Source: Cardiocondyla obscurior
Lineage: Eukaryota; Arthropoda; Insecta; Hymenoptera; Formicidae
NCBI RefSeq assembly: GCF_019399895.1
Contig: NC_091888.1
Location: forward strand, 3,008,501 to 3,072,500
DNA length: 64,000 bases
Direction of reading: 5' to 3'
The notes under the pieces: generated by a model
Database searches by the model: none
Seen by the model: the letters and a program-made list of their open reading frames with translations, nothing else
What the model was told of the DNA's origin: nothing
Made by a program: the position numbers and the translations under genes
Part shown: one piece after another, positions 59,880 through 64,000 of the stretch
Position numbering within the stretch: position 1 is the first letter of the stretch
Layout: each line of letters begins with the position of its first letter

Positions 59880-62800
59880 AAATTTCTTTTTTGTTTTTCG
59901 TCAATATTTCCGCTCCTGGAGGGAGTAGGACGCTAAAAATGGTCACGTGAGCATCTGCTGACGTCACCGCACGACGTCACGTGGTCAGATTTTCAAAAAT
60001 TTTTTTTTCGTTTTTCGTCAATATTTCCGTTCCTGTAAAGGGTAGGACGCTAAAAATAATCACGTGGGCATCTGCTGACGTCACCGCACGACGTCACGTG
60101 GTCAGAATTTCAAAAATTTCTTTTTCGCTTTTTGTCAACATCTTTGCCCTTGGAGAGGGTAGGACGCTAAAAATGGTCACGTGAACATTTGCTGACGTCA
60201 CCGCACGACGTCACGTGATCAGATTTTCAAAAATTTCTTTTTCGTATTTCGTCAATATTTGCGCCCCTGGAGGGGATAGGACGCTAAAAATGGTCAAGTG
60301 AGCATCTGCTGACGTCACCGCACGACGTCACGTGGTCAGATTTTCAAAAATTTTTTTTTCGTTTTTCGTCATTATTTCCGCTCCTGTAGGGGGTAGGACG
60401 CGGAAAATGGTCACGTGGGCATCTGCTGACGTCACCGCACGACGTCACGTGGTCAGATTTTCAAAAATTTCTCTTTCGTTTTTCGTCAATATCTGCGCCC
60501 CTGGAGGGGGTAGGACGCTAAAAATAATCACGTGAACATCTGCTGACGTCACCGCACGACGTCACGTGGTCAGATTTTCAAAAACTATTTTTTTGTTTTT
60601 CGTCAATATATTCGCTTCGGGAAAGGGTAGGACGCTAAAAATGGTCACGTGGGCATTCGCTGACGTCACCGCACGACGTAACGTGGTCAGATTTTCAAAA
60701 ATTTCTTTTTTGTTTTTCGTCAATATCTTCGCTCCTGGAGGAAGTAAGACGCAAAAAATGGTCACGTGGGCATCTGCTGACGTCACCGCACGACGTCACG
60801 TGGTCAGATTTTCAAAAATTTTTTTTTTGTTTTTTGTCAATATCTCCGCCTTTGGAGAAGGTAAAACGCTAAAAATGGTCACGTGGGCATCTGCTGACGT
60901 CACCGCACGACGTCACGTGGACAGATTTTTAAAAATTTTTTTTTGTTTTTCGTCAATATATTTGCCCCTAAAGGGGGTAGGACGCTAAAAATGGTCACGT
61001 GGGCATCTGCTGACGTCACCGAACGACGTCACGTGGTCAGATTTTCAAAAACTATTTTTTTGTTTTTCGTCAATATATTCGCTTCGGGAAAGGGTAGGAC
61101 GCTAAAAATGGTCACGTGGGCATTCGCTGACGTCACCGCACGACGTAACGTGGTCAGATTTTCAAAAATTTTTTTTCGTTTTTCGTCAATATCTTCGCCC
61201 CTGGAATGGGTAGGACGCTAAAAATGGTCACGTGAACATCTGCTGACGTCACCGCACGACGTCACGTGGTCAGATTTTCAAAAATTTTTTTTTCGTTTAT
61301 CGTCAATATCTTCGCCCCTGGAATGGGTAGGACGCTAAAAATGGTCACGTGAACATCTGCTGACGTCACCGCACGACGTCACGTGGTCAGATTTTCAAAA
61401 ATTTTTTTTTCGCTTTTTGTCAACATCTCCGTACTTGAAGGGGGTAGGACGCTAAAAATAATCACGTGGGCATCTGCTGACGTCACCGCACGACGTCACG
61501 TGGTCAGATTTTCAAAAATTTTTTTTTTTGTTTTTTGTCAATATCTCCGCCCATGGAGGGAGTAGGACGTTATAAATGGTCACGTGGGCATCTGCTGACG
61601 TCACCGCACGACGTCACGTGGTCAGATTTTCAAAAATTTCTTTTTTGTTTTTTGTCAATATTTCCGCTCCTGAAGGGAGTAGGACGCTAAAAATGGTCAC
61701 GTGAGCATCTGTTGACGTCACCGCACGACGTCACGTGGTCAGATTTTCAAAAATTTTTTTTTCGTTTTTCGTCAATATTTCCGTTCCTGTAAAGGGTAGG
61801 ACGCTAAAAATAATCACGTGGGCATCTGCTGACGTCACCGCACGACGTCACGTGGTCAGATTTTCAAAAATTTTTTTTTTTGTTTTTTGTCAATATTTCC
61901 GCCCATGGAGGGAGTAGGACGTTATAAATGGTCACGTGGGCATCTGCTGACGTCACCGCACGACGTCACGTGGTCAGATTTTCAAAAATTTCTTTTTTGT
62001 TTTTTGTCAATATTTCCGCTCCTGAAGGGAGTAGGACGCTAAAAATGGTCAAGTGAGCATCTGCTGACGTCACCGCACGACGTCACGTGGTCAGATTTTC
62101 AAAAATTTTTTTTTCGTTTTTCGTCATTATTTCCGCTCTTGTAGGGGGTAGGACGCTGAAAATGGTCACGTGGGCATCTGCTGACGTCACCGCACGACGT
62201 CACGTGGTCAGATTTTCAAAAATTTCTCTTTCGTTTTTCGTCAATATCTGCGCCCCTGGAGGGGGTAGGACGCTAAAAATAATCACGTGAACATCTGCTG
62301 ACGTCACCGCACGACGTCACGTGGTCAAATTTTCAAAAATTTCTTTTTTGTTCTTTGTTAATATCTCCGCTTCTGGGGAAAGTAGAACGCTAAAAATAGT
62401 CACGTGAGCATCTGCTGACGCCACCGCACGTCACGTAATCAGATTAAATTAAATTTTTTTTTCGTTTTTCGTCAATATCTTCGCTCCTGGAGGAAGTAAG
62501 ACGCAAAAAATGGTCACGTGGGCATCTGCTGACGTCACCGCACGACGTCACGTGGTCAGATTTTCAAAAATTTTTTTTTTGTTTTTTGTCAATATCTCCG
62601 CCTTTGGAGAAGGTAAAACGCTAAAAATGGTCACGTGGGCATCTGCTGACGTCACCGCACGACGTCACGTGGACAGATTTTTAAAAATTTTTTTTTGTTT
62701 TTCGTCAATATATTTGCCCCTAAAGGGGGTAGGACGCTAAAAATGGTCACGTGGGCATCTGCTGACGTCACCGAACGACGTCACGTGGTCAGATTTTCAA

Positions 62801-63390
62801 AACTTTTTTTGTTTTTCGTCAATATATTCGCTTCGGGAAAGGGTAGGACGCTAAAAATGGTCACGTGGGCATTCGCTGACGTCACCGCACGACGTAACGT
62901 GGTCAGATTTTCAAAAATTTTTTTTCGTTTTTCGTCAATATCTTCGCCCCTGGAATGGGTAGGACGCTAAAAATGGTCACGTGAACATCTGCTGACGTCA
63001 CCGCACGACGTCACGTGGTCAGATTTTCAAAAATTTTTTTTTCGTTTATCGTCAATATCTTCGCCCCTGGAATGGGTAGGACGCTAAAAATGGTCACGTG
63101 AACATCTGCTGACGTCACCGCACGACGTCACGTGGTCAGATTTTCAAAAATTTCTTTTTCGCTTTTTGTCAACATCTCCGTACTTGGAGGGGGTAGGACG
63201 CTAAAAATAATCACGTGGGCATCTGCTGACGTCACCGCACGACGTCACGTGGTCAGATTTTCAAAAATTTTTTCTTTTGTTTTTTGTCAATATCTCCGCC
63301 CATGGAGGGAGTAGGACGTTATAAATGGTCACGTGGGCATCTGCTGACGTCACCGCACGACGTCACGTGGTCAGATTTTCAAAAATTTTT
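59880..63390. repeat. Higher-order repeat of about 1755 bp
   Basis: Diagnostic unit variants recur at a constant offset of about 15 units: variants starting at 59981, 60332, 60943 and 61383 reappear at 61735, 62087, 62695 and 63132 (offsets 1754, 1755, 1752 and 1749). The variable patches (for example TGTAAAGGGTAGG, CTTCGGGAAAGGG, TGGAATGGGTAGG) come in the same order in both halves, with one short replaced stretch near 62330-62500. Confidence 0.8.
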
Positions 63391-64000
63391 TTTGTTTTTT
63401 GTCAATATTTCCGCTCCTGAAGGAGTAGGACGCTAAAAATGGTCACGTGAGCATCTGTTGACGTCACCGCACGACGTCACGTGGTCAGATTTTCAAAAAT
63501 TTTTTTTTCGTTTTTCGTCAATATTTCCGTTCCTGTAAAGGGTAGGACGCTAAAAATAATCACGTGGGCATCTGCTGACGTCACCGCACGACGTCACGTG
63601 GTCAGATTTTCAAAATTTTTTTGTTTTTCGTCAATATTTCCGCTCCTGTAGGGGGTAGGACGCTGAAAATGGTCACGTGGGCATCTGCTGACGTCGCCGC
63701 ACGACGTCACGTGGTCAGATTTTCAATAATTTCTCTTTCGTTTTTCGTCAATATCTGCGCCCCTGGAGAGGGTAGGACGCTAAAAATGGTCACGTGAGCA
63801 TCTGCTGACGTCACCGCACGACGTCACGTGGACAGATTAAAAAATTTTTTTGTTTTTTGTCAATATATTTGCCCCTAAAGGGGGTAGGACGCTAAAAATG
63901 GTCACGTGGGCATCTGCTGACGTCACCGCACGACGTCACGTGGTCAGATTTTCAAAAATTTCTTTTTCGCTTTTTGTCAACATCTCCGCCCTTGGAGGGG

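Larger units (their letters stand above)
41181..64000. repeat. 117-bp satellite array, about 195 units
   Basis: Head-to-tail copies of a unit of about 117 bp fill the rest of the window without interruption and run off its end. Landmarks in order within a unit: GGTCACGTGGGCATCTGC, TGACGTCACCGCACGACGTC, CACGTGGTCAGATTTTC, an A-tract and T-tract (AAAAATTTTTTTTT), CGTTTTTCGTCAATATC, a G/C-variable patch (GCCCCTGGAGGGGG) and AGGACGCTAAAAATG. Units vary mainly in T-tract length and in the variable patch. Two subfamilies occur: A (ACGTTGCCAGA, GAACGCTGAAAAT) and B (ACGTCACGTGGTCAG, GGACGCTAAAAAT). Indels of 1-3 bp are common. No gene interrupts the array. Length and period were estimated by hand. 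Confidence 0.97.

Noticed and set aside
41181..64000. CRISPR array or centromeric CENP-B-type satellite
   Set aside because: There are no unique spacers between conserved repeats, the whole unit repeats. The unit lacks the CENP-B box pattern (TTCG, A, CGGG spacing). A centromeric location remains possible but is not shown by sequence.

Overview
The window is eukaryotic, AT-rich, intron-containing DNA with almost no host gene content. It looks like arthropod heterochromatin, most likely insect and plausibly an ant or other hymenopteran. That guess rests on the transposon families present: a PIF/Harbinger element with a Myb/SANT-like partner gene, a mariner-like element with CAGGGTGT ends, solo LTRs, and a two-gene transposon with a C2H2 transposase. 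No bacterial operons, rRNA, tRNA or CRISPR arrays were seen.

Layout. 1-4.2 kb: pyrimidine-rich low-complexity DNA, a palindromic MITE and a decayed PIF/Harbinger element (1355-4216) flanked by ATT. 4.9-6.8 kb: a fold-back element split at its centre by a solo LTR. 6.9-11.7 kb: A- and T-rich inverted repeats, a pair of related direct repeats and a degenerate gag-like remnant. Near 12.2 kb: what reads as the last exon of a fatty acid synthase gene. 12.9-16.9 kb: strongly purine-rich DNA around a 516-bp GA/GGGAGA microsatellite, interrupted by an LTR-like fragment. 17.0-18.3 kb: unidentified sequence.

18.35-38.46 kb is a large inverted duplication. Two nearly identical arms of about 5.5 kb (18353-23868 and 32938-38455) flank a 9-kb centre. 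Each arm carries a C2H2 zinc-finger transposase gene (832 codons open on the left, frameshifted on the right), the 3' exons of a partner gene, and the same 959-bp solo LTR with AAAG/CTTT target duplications inside the partner gene's last intron. The centre holds the partner gene's 5' exons (from 30460, with a SAM-like domain), a mariner-like element (25339-27393), an LTR remnant and diverged palindromic repeats. The full partner gene is therefore readable only on the right, where it spans about 11 exons.

38.8-40.8 kb holds another CAGGGTGT-ended palindrome and the C-terminal part of a second, related transposase. From about 41.18 kb to the window end runs one tandem array, about 22.8 kb, of a 117-bp satellite (about 195 units) that leaves the window unfinished. 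Most units carry a perfect CRE octamer (TGACGTCA) and one or two CACGTG E-boxes. Since 117 is divisible by three, the array shows long open frames on both strands, which I regard as by-products. The array mixes two subfamilies and shows higher-order duplication of about 15, 16 and 37 units.

Most striking are the satellite with built-in transcription-factor palindromes, and the inverted duplication that copied a two-gene transposon together with a hairpin-rich LTR sharing a 16-base complementary match with the neighbouring splice acceptor.
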